Origin: Zygaena filipendulae
Taxonomy: Eukaryota > Arthropoda > Insecta > Lepidoptera > Zygaenidae
Length of the DNA stretch: 64,000 nt
NCBI GenBank assembly: GCA_907165275.2
Contig: OU015659.1
Location: forward strand, 6,862,501-6,926,500
Direction: 5' to 3'
Numbering within the stretch: the stretch's first letter is position 1; every line of letters begins with the position of its first letter. This document shows, piece by piece, positions 33,533 to 46,000 of this stretch. The position numbers were made by a program, and so were the translations under genes. Below the pieces are notes generated by a model. It saw only the letters and a program-made list of their open reading frames with translations. It was not told the DNA's origin and did no database searches.

Positions 33533-33970
33533 TTTTTTAATACAGTTGCTCAAAAAGTGGCATATTGCAGGGACGTATAGCGTTCGGGAAGTGGGCTATT
33601 ACATACTCGAGCTTTTTCTTTACCTTTTCCGAACTCGTGCGTTCTCTTTCCCAACTGTCAAAAATGGCGAAACGACTTTGACACACTTTTTGTATTGCGC
33701 AACGTAGGTTTCGTATTACTAATAGACTAGCGCCATCTCTTGATCACAGTTGGAACTTAGTTGAGTTTGTGTTTTTATTATTTTACTAAATTTCTTCATT
33801 TTTTTCGCAACTGTATTAAAAATAGTTGTTCAGTACACGTGCGGAACCGTCATAGCAAAGAGTTCCGACTGTCAACCCTCACCTTCGGCTGCGCCTCGGC
33901 TCGGGTCGACATTTGTCGCAACTCTTTGCAATGACAGCCTTTCCGCACTTATAATGAAATATACTATTTT
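33533..33970. mobile_element. Two-module repeat with inverted ends (copy 1)
   Basis: Module one (33533-33823) begins TTTTTTAATACAGTTGC and ends with the complement GCAACTGTATTAAAAA. Module two (about 33838-33952) is a hairpin-like palindrome, GTGCGGAACCGTCAT... against ...ATGACAGCCTTTCCGCAC. A close copy with both modules in the same order lies at 51513-51953. No coding potential. Confidence 0.65.
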
Positions 33971-34460
33971 TAAACATGTGCGGAAATATTGTCATTACTT
34001 TTGAATAAAGAACACGCGAAGTATCATATTTACGTAGACTGAAAAACTAAAATCACTTCCCGGCGGGTTCTTTGAATTTGAAACGAAGAGCGCGCCGGCA
34101 ATGTTGTAGGAAACGGTGTGCTGTTTGAATTTAAAACTCTTTCATCTATCGTACACATTGCGTTCTCGTGGCTGTATAGTCACGGGTGCTTTTACCTTTC
34201 GGCACAAACTGTAAAAAAAAAGGCGGCAAAGCGGAGTTCGTTGTTATTTTGAATTAAATTTATTATGTAAAAGGCTCTTTTATATTTCCTTGCATTTTTA
34301 AGAAAAGCACTATATATGCCTCGGCCGAAATGGCAATTGCCTGTCTCGTATCATTGAAGTCCTCGCCTGCTCGACCGACGACACACTGCAGTAAGTCAAA
34401 TTTAAATTTAATTTGTTAATTTTAAATTCAAAAGAACTTACACCTAATTGTAGTGATTTA

Positions 34461-34580
34461 CTGCCGCACTCAGAGTCGAATTTAATGATTACTTAGTTAA
34501 GTATAGATTTTTAAAACAAAACTGCCGCAATCAGAGACGTTCAGTAAATTAATGTTATTTGGCATTTAATGAGATGTAAC
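34461..34580. mobile_element. Half copy of the Harbinger-like MITE
   Basis: Only the left half of the family (CTGCCGCACTCAGAGTCGAA to GGCATTTAATGAGATGTAAC) is present. It abuts a complete copy starting at 34583. Confidence 0.6.
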
Positions 34581-34582
34581 TC

Positions 34583-34812
34583 ACGGCCGCACTCAGAGTC
34601 GACTTTAATGATCACTTAGTTAAGTATAGTTTTTTAAAACAAAACTGCCGCAATCAGAGATGTTCAGTAAATTAGTGCTAATTGGCATTTAATGAGATGT
34701 AACCTAATTAGTTAAATGCCAATTAACATTAATTTATTAAACTTGTGTGATTGCGGCAGTTTTGTTTTAAAAATCTATACTTAACTAAGTAATCATTAAA
34801 GGAGTGCGGCGG
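34583..34812. mobile_element. Harbinger-like palindromic MITE (copy 3)
   Basis: Starts CGGCCGCACTCAGAGTCGAC and ends GGAGTGCGGCGG before TAA. It is full length, with the two halves pairing over most of their length. The right end has lost the GTCGACTCT box. Confidence 0.65.
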
Positions 34813-35323
34813 TAAGAGCGCCCAGACGGCTATGTCAAAGGACGCAACAGACGTACAGGGTGCCGCGCCGCGCGCCCATTTCAAATAAATGAACTTACAC
34901 TTTATTGACTTATATTAGAGATCATTTGGCTTCAAGTGCGGGCGACTGGGCGGCAAAGTGTCAAACGTACATACATACACTATAGAATATTTAGTATAGA
35001 ATTGGCGCAACTGCATTCATCAAGCTAACGCAGTACCTACCTACCTATGCATCAGATTAATGTGGGCTAGCATCGATACGATATATTTTTTTAATATTGC
35101 TACTACAGATACCTACAATGGGAATGATAGTTATTCTTCTGAGGGAATGATGCAGATATCAGAGTGAAAAGAGTGTGAAAGAAGAAAACAAACATTGTTT
35201 AACAAAAAAAAAATATTCAATGAAAATAAAGTAGGTAACAGTTAACATGTTGAAGCAGTTGAGATGGATGTAAGTATTTTCCTACATATTTAGGTGCCTG
35301 AGTACCTTAGTTAGTACGACTTA

Positions 35324-35825
35324 TGCTACTGCTCCACCTGTGTTAGCGTTAACGTTGATGTTAATGTCAAACTACGCATTAATTAAGGCATTAAAATGCG
35401 TGTTGGCTACATTTAGTTTGCAACGTGCCGTTAAGCGTTAATTTCTGGTGAAATAACAAAATGGAGGTTGAAGCTTCAAACAACTGTTTATTTGCAATAT
35501 AGGTAGAAGCAGCTGTAATTTTAGACCATTCCATTGTCGTATTTTTATTGTTCCCGCCAAAACAAAGTAAATACGGTCTTGCTCCGCGCGTAGTACGCCA
35601 CGCAGAATAAGAAGGCGTTAATGTAGCCAACACCGCTTAATCCGCTAAATAACGCGCTAAAACCCTTTGATGTATCCAAAAAACCGACACCCGAGCTATT
35701 GCTTAACGTTTAGCGTCATTAATAATGCTGTTAGTAACTTAACCCGTTAAAATGTTGGCCACATTTACGTAATGCCTTAATTAGCGCACGAATATACGCG
35801 TTAACACGCAGGTGTAGCAGTAGCA
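35324..35825. mobile_element. MITE with TTA target duplication
   Basis: Inverted termini TGCTACTGCTCCACCTG and CAGGTGTAGCAGTAGCA are flanked by TTA at 35321-35323 and 35826-35828, fitting the PIF/Harbinger type. The interior has many GTTAA/TTAACG motifs. 502 bp, no transposase. Confidence 0.65.
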
Positions 35826-36303
35826 TTAGACTACAAAGCAAAGGAAAAAAAGTGGGTACGTGTGTGTCAGCTCCGTCGCACGACCGGTGTTTTCTCCTTT
35901 ACCTAAAAGATATTTGTTGTCTGAGGTCTCTGCTAACTGCTCATTTGTAAATGTGTAGCTGCCATAGAAACGTGCGCAAAAAAAGTTTTTTTTTTAACCG
36001 ATTGGTCAGACATTTGTCCATAATCTCGACTGATGGTAAGCGTAGATATAGACTAACATAACGCACGAACAAATCGCCTTGACGGAGAAACTTGATTTTA
36101 CTCCCCGTAAATTTTCATACCCCGCGCTTATTCATGACAATCGATTCTAATGAGTAAACTCCAATAAACTCCAAAAATTATTGTTATTATTACACCTAGA
36201 TTACGATGAGGTCCAAATTCTTCGGTTACATTTCGGATAGATACCTACCCTTTACTTGCGGTGGCGGTGGCGGCGGCGGCGGCAGCAAAAACAAATGGTA
36301 GAC

Positions 36304-36361
36304 AACATACCAAGTTGGCCACAGCTATCAGCGGCGCGAGCTGTGGCCAACTCCGTATGTT
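36304..36361. repeat. Strong inverted repeat / hairpin
   Basis: AGTTGGCCACAGCT (36313-36326) and its exact complement (36339-36352) are separated by 12 bp. Outer AACATA/TATGTT arms extend the pairing. Preceded by a GGC(GGT) microsatellite at 36258-36285. Confidence 0.65.
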
Positions 36362-36458
36362 CCATTCCATAAAATAGCTTTTGAGTGCCTAATCTGCTAA
36401 CCTTATCAGCCGACGCAAAAACCATGTGTCCTTATGCGGTCGGACCATAGATGAATGC

Positions 36459-36690
36459 TAAAACTTTCTCAAAACTTTTTTGCTGGCATGCGCGCCACCA
36501 TCATAAAGGAAGAAAGAGCAAATGAAAACTTTCTAAAAACTTTTTTTGCTGGCACTGCCCCATCGCAAAGAAAGTTGTAGCAAATGAAAACTTTCTCAAA
36601 ACTTTTTTTGCTGGCATGCGCGCCACGATCGCAAAGGAAGTTAGAGCAAATGAAAACTTTCTCAAAAATTTTTTTGCTGGTATCCCAATA
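36459..36690. repeat. ~63-bp tandem repeat, about four units
   Basis: The unit contains AAAACTTTCTCAAAACTTTT, then TTGCTGGCATGCGCGCCAC and AAGGAAGTTAGAGCAAATG. Units vary slightly. A single diverged unit sits at 59506-59600 next to the same right flank (AAGTATATTTTCCACAATAT). Confidence 0.7.
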
Positions 36691-37386
36691 AGTATATTTT
36701 CCACAATATAACAAAAACTGTACTTAAGTAGGTAGGTACTTATTGAAAATAGTGACTTAGTAAAAACGTAAACGTTTTACCCGCGTTATATTTCGGAGTT
36801 TTAATGTTTATTTTCTTCATTATCTTCATTATTATTGATGCAGGCTCAGACGAAATAAAAACTTTTTATTTCGTCTAAGGATCCAGGTAGGTATTTAACA
36901 TTAATAGTTATAATTAATACCTATAAAAAAAACGTGGGAATTCCGGCATAAGAGTAAAGGAATTTTCCTTTTCTGTACCCTTGACATCGTGTAGTATCTA
37001 AGTATGCAATAGTACAGTATGCAATAGTTACTTTCACCCCTAGGATAACAATGTACTATTTCATTACTCATACTCGGAAAGTAGGTCTGAAGTTGCCTGA
37101 GAAGCGGGTTGAAAGTAACACTTTTCAGCCCTAGGGAGAATCGCTTTCAACTGACAGCTGGATACTGCAGTTTTTTTCAAGTTTTTTTTTTATCTCATAG
37201 GGGGCATACTTACTGGCCAGTAGCACCCCTAATGGTTGATTTATGTAAAATAAAATTCACTCATTTGTTTCTTTAGCTAATTCCTATTTTTATTGAGGTT
37301 ATTATAAGAAATTTTATGATGCCAAATAAAGTTATGTCTATGTCTATGTCTTATCTACGCAATAATGATGTTTTTTTTGCAGGTTG

Positions 37387-38391
37387 ATGATCTTAATTTT
37401 ATCATATTACGTATTGATAGTCTTTGTAACAGGAGATAAAAATAAAGATGAAGAAGACGATGATGGTAATGATTATGGGGGTGATGATAACTCTATTGAT
37501 GGTGGCGAAACAAAAGACGTTGAAACAGAGGAGAATGGTAAAGGGAAACCTCTTCGATATTGGTGGCACGAGACAGATAACAGATACGATTGCATTGTTG
37601 GCATTGCTGTCGATAACAAACCAATATGTACTGGAGTGTGGGTTACTACAAGGTTGGTTTTAACCGCTGCTAATCCCATCGCAAAGTATAGGGCTACTCC
37701 AGATAAAGTGAAAGTGTACAGTCACAACGGAACAAACCAAACAATGAAACGTGACGTCGAGTGCATGATGCATCAGATGAACAGAAAGAAAACATGGGTC
37801 AGAATTGGATTTGACAAAAAACATACGACGATACACGATTTAATTGTTCTAACACTTAAAGTTGAAGATCAAATAGGATACGAATCCTTACATGATAAAA
37901 ATCCATATCCTGTACCTGTAGCAAGACTACGCTTCCCTTACGATTACAAAGGCTGGATGTTTGGAGGCTTTGGATTTTACGATAAAGATCATGTAAAAAA
38001 AAACATTATTTTGGAAAGTATAACATACGATGTTGAAGCGTTGGTTCCCTGCGAGGAGTACTTGCCAGCACGATGGGGAATGTTTCTTTGTTTAAAAGAT
38101 CTGGATAATTTGGCGGGACTAGCAGTGGGTGCACCACTCATGTACTATAGTCCAGAAAAAGCTTACAAAGTATTTGGTATCGGTTGTTTTGCTTTAACGA
38201 AAGGTAAAGACAAAATTCTTGTTTTTACTGACGTAAGAAGATATGTGAGAAAAAAGTTATTGTTTTGCTTCAAGAAATTTGAAAATCCTGGAGATAATTT
38301 AACTTGGCCATATGAAAGGTACAACACAACAGATCCAACAACAAGAGGCCAATTTAAAGAAAACGTGTATATTGGAGCTCATGTCGTGTAA
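37387..38391 (+). CDS. Serine protease homologue (S1 fold), catalytically dead, secreted
   Basis: A 334-residue ORF. An N-terminal hydrophobic segment (MILILSYYVLIVFVTG) looks like a signal peptide. An acidic low-complexity stretch rich in Asp, Glu and Gly follows (~residues 20-55), then a chymotrypsin-like domain. The three catalytic positions are replaced: LVLTAANP has Asn where the family has LTAAHC, the HDLIVLTL motif keeps the Asp region, and GLAVGAPLMYY stands where active enzymes have GDSGGPL. It should therefore not cleave peptides; insect homologues of this sort act as cofactors in clip-protease or innate-immune cascades, but the role here is unknown. An acceptor (TTTTTTTGCAG) ends 4 bp before the ATG, so a non-coding upstream exon is likely. 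AATAAA at 38391-38396 overlaps the stop codon. Confidence 0.75.
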   Translation: MILILSYYVLIVFVTGDKNKDEEDDDGNDYGGDDNSIDGGETKDVETEENGKGKPLRYWWHETDNRYDCIVGIAVDNKPICTGVWVTTRLVLTAANPIAKYRATPDKVKVYSHNGTNQTMKRDVECMMHQMNRKKTWVRIGFDKKHTTIHDLIVLTLKVEDQIGYESLHDKNPYPVPVARLRFPYDYKGWMFGGFGFYDKDHVKKNIILESITYDVEALVPCEEYLPARWGMFLCLKDLDNLAGLAVGAPLMYYSPEKAYKVFGIGCFALTKGKDKILVFTDVRRYVRKKLLFCFKKFENPGDNLTWPYERYNTTDPTTRGQFKENVYIGAHVV

Positions 38392-38396
38392 ATAAA

Positions 38397-39740
38397 AGGT
38401 CATCATATCTAGATACCTACCTACTTAGTTACTAACTTATATTTATAACCGACTTCCCAAAAAGGAGGAGGTTCTCAATACGACGCGTATGTTTTTTTTA
38501 TGTTTGTTACCTCATAACTTTCGACTGCGTGAACCGATTTCGATGATTTTTTTATTCGAAAGCTGTTGCTTCCCGATTGGTCCCATTGTCATGAAATCAG
38601 GATCTGATGATGGGATCTCGAAATCGAGGGAACTCTTCAAATATACGCACCTATAGCAATCTGGGCATTTTTTTATGGTAAATCGTTCATTTGCTTTCGG
38701 AAAGCAAAATAGATGCATTTCAATGTAGGTAAATAATTTAAAAAAAGAAATAACTGAATTAGCTGAATGGATTAAGTTTCCTTTACCTTCCCCGTAAACT
38801 TAAGCAAAAAAAAAATCTCTTTGGATAAACTTTTGGTGGCATTTGAGCAAATATTAAGGATTTTATATTAACTCAGAGTAATAAATATATTAGTTTATCG
38901 TGGTTAATATTGTGGAAACCTGATAAAATCTGCATTATCGTGATCCAGTAGTGATTAACAGGAAATAATGAAATAAGATGAAATGTGTTCGCTGGGAGGT
39001 TACCGTTTTATTAAATAACTTCCTACAGAACATCTCATTAAATTGCTGCCAAAAGTTCCGTTATAGCATCGAAATGCATCTCACTAATACATTTCGATGT
39101 AAAATAACCTAAGAAAATACCACTGACTTGGCTGTATGGACTTAGCTTCTTTTGCCTACCCATTGGGGTAAATTTAACAAAAAAAAATTCTTTGGAATTT
39201 ATTTGGATTTTATGGACTTTTGGCGGGATTTTTAGCAGAGTGGACGTCAGTTTTATTTCTTTGTTTTGTAAATTAGTTTATCGTGATTAATATTGTGTGA
39301 ATATGGTGGACTTTGCATAATAGTGATCCATTAGTGATGAACAGTGTGCGGAAACAGTGAAATAAGATGAAATAGGGCGTTCGCCGGGAGGTTTTTGTTT
39401 TTCTATACAACTTCCCACAGAGCGTCCTATTAAGGTTCAACTGCGAAGATTTGCTGGCAAAAGTTCCGGTAAAGCATAGAAATGCATCTCACCAATGCAT
39501 TTCGATGTAAATAACTTCAGAAGAAGAAATATACCCTTGAATTGGCTATATGAACTTAGTTTCCTTCTGCCTTCCCGAAAAGGGTAAACTCTCAGAAGAT
39601 TATTCTTCTGAGGGTAAACTTCACCAAAAAAAAAAAAAAAAATTTGGATTTCGTTTGTCAGGTCGGTCAGCACTCAGCCCTTTTTTCTATTTTTTTTTGT
39701 TCTCAAATTCAATGGTATTTACGTTTTTTACAATATTATT
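38397..39740. other. Intergenic region upstream of USP with a tandem duplication
   Basis: A unit containing AAATAAGATGAAAT, GTTCGC(T/C)GGGAGGTT, AACTTCC and AAGTTCCG...GAAATGCATCTCAC occurs at about 38870-39235 and again at 39262-39680. A third, partial copy is at 38690-38860 and a fourth at 32537-32690. A dispersed repeat starting GACTTCCCAAAAAGGAGGAG lies at 38448. The right-hand unit ends ~60 bp before the USP start codon, so it may supply the USP 5' UTR or promoter. Confidence 0.5.
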
Positions 39741-40079
39741 ATGTCTATTAACAATCTATCTTCGGTTCTCAAATCATGTTCAGAAAGTGAACTAATCAAC
39801 GAATTGCCAGAAACCAATATGACACCGAGACAGGTAGAGGGATCTCGATTAAAACGTACATTTACATTACCCCGTAATCCATTTGGAACTACTAAACCGA
39901 CCTCAAATAAGAATAAGAGTAACGATGCCGAGAGTAAGGCTTCGAGTACTAACTCCATGCCTCGAGAAGCACCTGTAATAGAAGATAGTGGTTTAGAAAG
40001 AAAACTGTTTCGAAGGCCTTCATGGAAAAGGTTCCTAAACAAAATTGCCCAGCACATGAGTACTGTCAATGTAAATGGA
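39741..40079 (+). CDS. USP31: USP exon 1 (start)
   Basis: ATG at 39741; 113 codons, donor GTAAGT. Encodes a basic, Ser/Thr-rich N-terminal region ([15 protein letters not shown], then [14 protein letters not shown]) before the catalytic domain. An upstream ATG was not evident. Confidence 0.8.
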
Positions 40080-43000
40080 GTAAGTTGGTTTTCAGTTAGT
40101 TTTTATTGTTGACATATAAATTATAATTAAAGATCTGTAAAAACATTGTTTATAGGTAAAACAATCACCAGCTTTGCTAAATGATGACCGAGTGCCAAGT
40201 AGTGGGGAACCACCCTGGCCTCCGGGCGCAACCCCTGCTGTTACTGGCATAAAGAACCATGGAAACACTTGCTACATGAATGCAGTACTCCAATGCCTTT
40301 CACACACTGATATAATTGCAGAATACTTTGTGCTAGAACATTATAAGGTTCATTTTAATTTATTCATATCTGTTATCTGTCTAGATAAACATTGTATGGC
40401 ATTAAAAATGAAGTTAATTGATAATTTCATGTGTTTATGATGTACCTATGCGTACAATATACACATAACATTTATTATTATTATATTAATTATACAACTG
40501 TTTCATTCATATTGTTTTACCAAATTAACTTTAAATTGTGTAACAATAGGTGGACCTTCAAAAGAGAAATAAGATAAATTCAAAAAAGTATGGTACTAAA
40601 GGAGAAGTGACCGAACAGCTAGCAGCTTTGCTGAAAGCACTTTGGGCTTGTCATTATACACCTGACATGAGCATTACTTTTAAGGTAAACATAATAACTT
40701 ATATACAGATAATCATAATAAGTTAGAGCTTATCTAAACTAAAATGATGTGCCCCACCACTTAATTAGCAGTTTTAGATGTGCGAGATAATGTATTGATA
40801 ATATCTATTTAATAGTGTGAGTGCGGCAACAGTATTGCGCACTTGTGATAAATAGAATAGAATAGTTTAGACAAGCTCTACTATTCTTTATATTACAATA
40901 GAAGTTACCACTGATTCACAAATTGAGGACTTGTGGATGTCACTATAGTTGAGTTATAAGAGGAAATTATGATTCCTCATTATTTAAACATTTAGATTTA
41001 ATGAATAATTATTGTATAATAGAACTTCATAAACCTCATAATTAAAAATAGACTGCTTCTGAGATTAATTAATTGAATTAAAGAAAGTAATAACAGTCTA
41101 ACTTAGTAGCATTAACTTATCTTGCTGTCTGTTTATTTAATATATTTACATCACATAAGAAGCATAGGTATTTGATATTTTGGCACTAATCCAAATTGGC
41201 TTCTAACCAAATTACCTACCAAATGTTAACCTTAAGTGAAAATGTAAAAAGTGACTAGGACAGTGTTTCATGTAAAGACAATTTTACCTAAGTATCACTC
41301 CACAAGTGCAGTATATTCAATTATTATAAATACATATAAAATGCTTTGTCCTGAATGACTGATGGATCAATGCACAGCCTGAACCGCTGATGATCGTAGA
41401 GACCTGAAACTTGGAGGGTGTGTTCTTTGTATGGCATAGGCATTCGATAAGAAAGGATTTTTAAAAATTCTACCCCTACAGGGGTGAAAAGGGGGGGCAA
41501 AGTTTGTATGGAACAATTTCGCGGGTACTCCGAATTTCGCGGGTGAAACTGTGTGGGACCGCTAGTTATAAATAAAATTTTTAATATGTGAATGTGTTTG
41601 ACCTAGTTACTACACGGATGAATGAACAAATGAATGAAATAACTTTATTGTATACCTACTTAATACTACTACAATTTGTAAATATATGCTACAATTGGCG
41701 ACCTTATCACTAATAAGTGATCTCTACCAGGCTACTCAAGTTAGAGGAGACAAATTTGACTAAAAACTGACATGTTGAAATATAAATAAATTTGTAGAGC
41801 ATTGTGGAAAGACATGGGACACAGTACCGTGGAAATAGTCAGCATGATGCCCAAGAGTTCTTGTTTTGGCTTCTAGACAAAGTTCATGAAGACTTAAACA
41901 CTGCTACTAAAAAAAAGTACAAAACTATTAAAGTAAGTTGTTTATTAATTTTTCAAAATAAAACTGGTATCATTGAGAATTTAAATTGATTATAGTAATT
42001 CTATTTATAAATATTTCTCAGAATACCTGTGGCAAGCCAGACGAGATAGTTGCAGCTGAAACATTGGCTAATCATGCCCGGCGCAATAGTTCATTTGTGC
42101 AAGCAGTTTTTCAGGCCCAGTATAGGTATATGTGCTAATGTTTTAACATGATACCTAATATTTTAACATAATTTCCAAACGATAGTAAAATCAGTGAATC
42201 ATGTTGAGGTATTTTTTTGGATATGATATTTTAAACCCTACCGATATTATTTCAGATCAGCTCTTACTTGTGCAAAATGTGATCGCACATCATGTACATT
42301 TGACCCATTTCACTGTGTCAGTGTGCAGTTACCACCGAGACAAGCTACCGCTCAGCCATCTCCACTCTCAGTAAATGTAAGAAGTTTATTTTTAAACATG
42401 TTTTGATAAGTCCCTGTGAATTTTTAACTGACTTCCAAAAAGGAGGAGGTTATGCATTCGATTGTATGTATTTTTTTTTTATGTATGTTCACCGATTACT
42501 CGAAGACGGTTTGACCAATTTCGAAAATTGTTTTTTTGTTTGAAAGGGTTTAATCCCAATTAGGTCCCATTGCCACCAAGTCGAGATCTGATGATGGGAT
42601 CTTGGAGATAGCGATTTTTGTATTTTTTATAATAAATCGTTTATTTGCTTTTGGAAAGGAAAATTTTCGCTGTATAATATTATGTAGAACGTGCATTTAA
42701 AGTAAATTATTAGGTACTGTACCAACAAAAGTCCAAGTAGGTACCTTCTCTGATAAGCTGCTGTGGCAGGAAATCGCATAATGAATGACTAATAATGATG
42801 AGATTAGCTTTTTAGTATTCATTACAATTTTTTTTAGGTGGTATATGTGAACCAGCAGCCTCGTCAAGTGCGTATCGGCCTCGAACTATCGCCCAATGCC
42901 ACCATGGAGGACTTGAGGAATTCATTAAACACCGATACAGGAATTGATAAAGAGCACATCATACTTGCTGAAATCAATGAGTTTGGTAATATAATTAATT

Positions 43001-46000
43001 TTATACAGTGTTCATATTGTATAAATTTGTTATAGTTGTTAAATTATTTTTATAGTTGTTCGTCGACATAAATTTAAAAGCTTAATTAAACGCATTTTGT
43101 GCGATAAAGCCTATTATAGCGTAAAGGATTATTTGAATGATACAAACGTTTGGTGATGAATTGCTCCTTTCTATTTTTTAAATTTTTTATCTTTTATTTT
43201 TATTTGATGTGATGTGTGCGAACAACGTAGCCATTACCGGCCTTACAAAGAATCAATTTCATTGACACGATAGTGACTAGATTATGTCATGCTCACTCAA
43301 ATGTCCCGCTGGCGGTGGCGTGTGAGTCCTGTCGCTCGGTTCCCCCTAATATGGTTGAGCGGGGCGGGGCTTACGAGCACGTCATACTCGTGAAAGGGTG
43401 CCGTCAGTTGGTACTGGTCATGTCTGGTCTACTATTATAGATGCTTAATCCTAATGTCTCTATAGTCTGTACCCGCCGTACGTAGTTTATTGCTGGTTAC
43501 GGCTCATTATTCTCACAATAAAATTTGGGTTACTACTATCTAATATATATAAATCACGTGTCACGTTGTTTGTCCGCGATGGACACCGAAACTATTGAAC
43601 GGATTTTGATAAAATTTTGCAACCATTCATAAAATGGTCCAACTTAAAAGATAGGATAGTTTTTATCCCGGAATTCCCTCGGGAACTGAAGGACATAGAG
43701 TACTTTTTTCCCCCAACCTCCGCGGGAACTCCGAAATTACCGCGGATGAAATCGCGGGGGACAGCTAGTCTAATATATATAAATCACGTGTCACGTTGTT
43801 TGTCCGCGATGGACTCCGAAACTACTGAAAGGATTTTGATAAAATTTTGTAACCATTTATAATATGGTTCAACTTAAAAGATAGGGTAGTTTTTATCCCG
43901 GAATTCCCTCGGGAACTGAAGGACATAGAGCACTTTTTTCCGCAACTTCCCCAACCCGTTGTTTGTCCGCGATGGACTCTGAAACTACTGAATCGATCGT
44001 GATGAAAGATCCAGGAATTCTCGCGGGAACTCCGAAATTACCGCGGATATACAGATATCACGTAATCGTTTTTCTGCAAGAGGCCCTTGTCTCCCCCACG
44101 TGAGATTGGGTGGGATTCGTCCGGATCCTTTGGGGGGCCAAACGTCTCACGTATTTAATAGACACTCATTAGGTTAAAAAAAAATGAATTATGAAAAAAA
44201 AAAATTATCCGTGTAGGTTGGTGCAACGCCCGCGCGGGCTGGGAGCCGGCCGGCGTCGACTCCGGCGCACTGTACTGCGTCGAAGCGCCGCCGCTGCTGC
44301 AGGCGCCCACCACGCCCTACCTCTTGCTGCTCTGGGTCAACCTGCTGGACGGGGAGAGATTCGGTTGGTTCCGTTTTAACTGATGCAACTCGAAAATATA
44401 TTCATTGGTTGATTTCAGAGATGCATCCGCGTGAGTTTCGGAATTCCCACAGGAAATCCGAACTTTTTTATTATTCTTCTCCTTACAATTCTCCTTACAA
44501 GCACACTAAAAAAGAATTAGCAATATTGGTTCAGCCGTTCACGCGAGATGCTGAAGCACGATCACGATATAGGTAATCGAACTGAGGCTGCATCGCGAAC
44601 TGTACAACAAAAATGCAATTGACCATTTAGAATCTGGTTGAGCTTTGAAGTGTTTTTATGAGTTCGGTGTGATCAGGGTCGCCGTATGCGATGCAAGTGC
44701 CGCGCGAGATCTCGTACGAGGACCTGCAGAAGCTGATCCTGAAGGAGATGTGCCAGGTGGTGGCGGAGCGCGTGCTGGAGGGTGCTCAGGGCGCTGACAT
44801 ATTCCGCGCGCGTATCGCCGAACTGCACCGCCCGCGGGACCCCGCCTACCTGCAGCCCGAGGTAAGTGCGACCATAGAGTAGATGATGTGTTGTTGATGT
44901 GTTGAGAGGCAATGACGGCATTGAGATAAAAAACATCAATTGGAATTAAAAGAGCTAAAGGAAGAAAACTGTGAGTTTATTTATTTAAATATACGTAACA
45001 AATACATAATTTGATTTAGTTTTCTTACTTTTTAAAACATCATAAAAATACTATCTCATCTTGAAAGATTCTGACAGTAACAGTAAAACATTACCCCACC
45101 CTCGTCCGTATAAGAACCGCTCAATGTTTTTGTCACTACCCCAGAGATTTAAGTCGAAGTCGGCGTCTGCTCTGCTGTGGTCTGCTCACTGTAGCGCGTG
45201 CGTAAGTTCATTGGCATTTAATACGCCGTGGTCATAAATTGAAGATATACGTCGGAATTTATACGACAAAATGTTGGCTAAGTTTTCTGCGATTACCAAC
45301 AGTGAGCGCACAGTGCACACTAATCCTCCGTCGAGACGTCGTCGTCGCCTCAACTTTTTTTCTTTTTATGATCGATAAACCTTGAGGCACCTATTACTAC
45401 TGTCAATTTTGTAAATAACTAGCTGTCCCCCGCGATTTCATCCGCGGTAATTTCGGAGTTCCCGCGGAGGTTGCAGGAAAAAAGTACTCTATGTCCTTCA
45501 GTTCCCGAGGGAATTCCGGGATAAAAACTATCCTATCTTTTAAGTTGGACCATATTATAAACGGTTGCAAAATTTTATCAAAATCCGTTCAGTAGTTTCG
45601 GAGTCCATCGCGGACAAACAACGTGACACGTGATTTATATATATTAGATATATAAGATTAAGATTATTATTGTATAAATTTTAATTATCAAGTGTTGAAC
45701 TTTATTGCTATTGCAATAAGATTAAACAAAAAGATGACGAAAGTGTTTACATACGAGTTCAAGTTTTTTTACTTATTTTTTTGTACTTAATTACTTATTA
45801 GTCTATGGTGACATTATAAACCCAGTTTTTTGTTATTGGTCAAATTTAATTGTATTCTAATCACGTGAGTCATCGTAACGACAATAATATTATCATTAAA
45901 TATGTCATCACTAAATAAGGTTAGTGTGTTAACCAACAATGTAGGTAAGTAGTAGAGTTGTATGTAGATACTATCATACATCTGTATGTTGTAGGATAGG

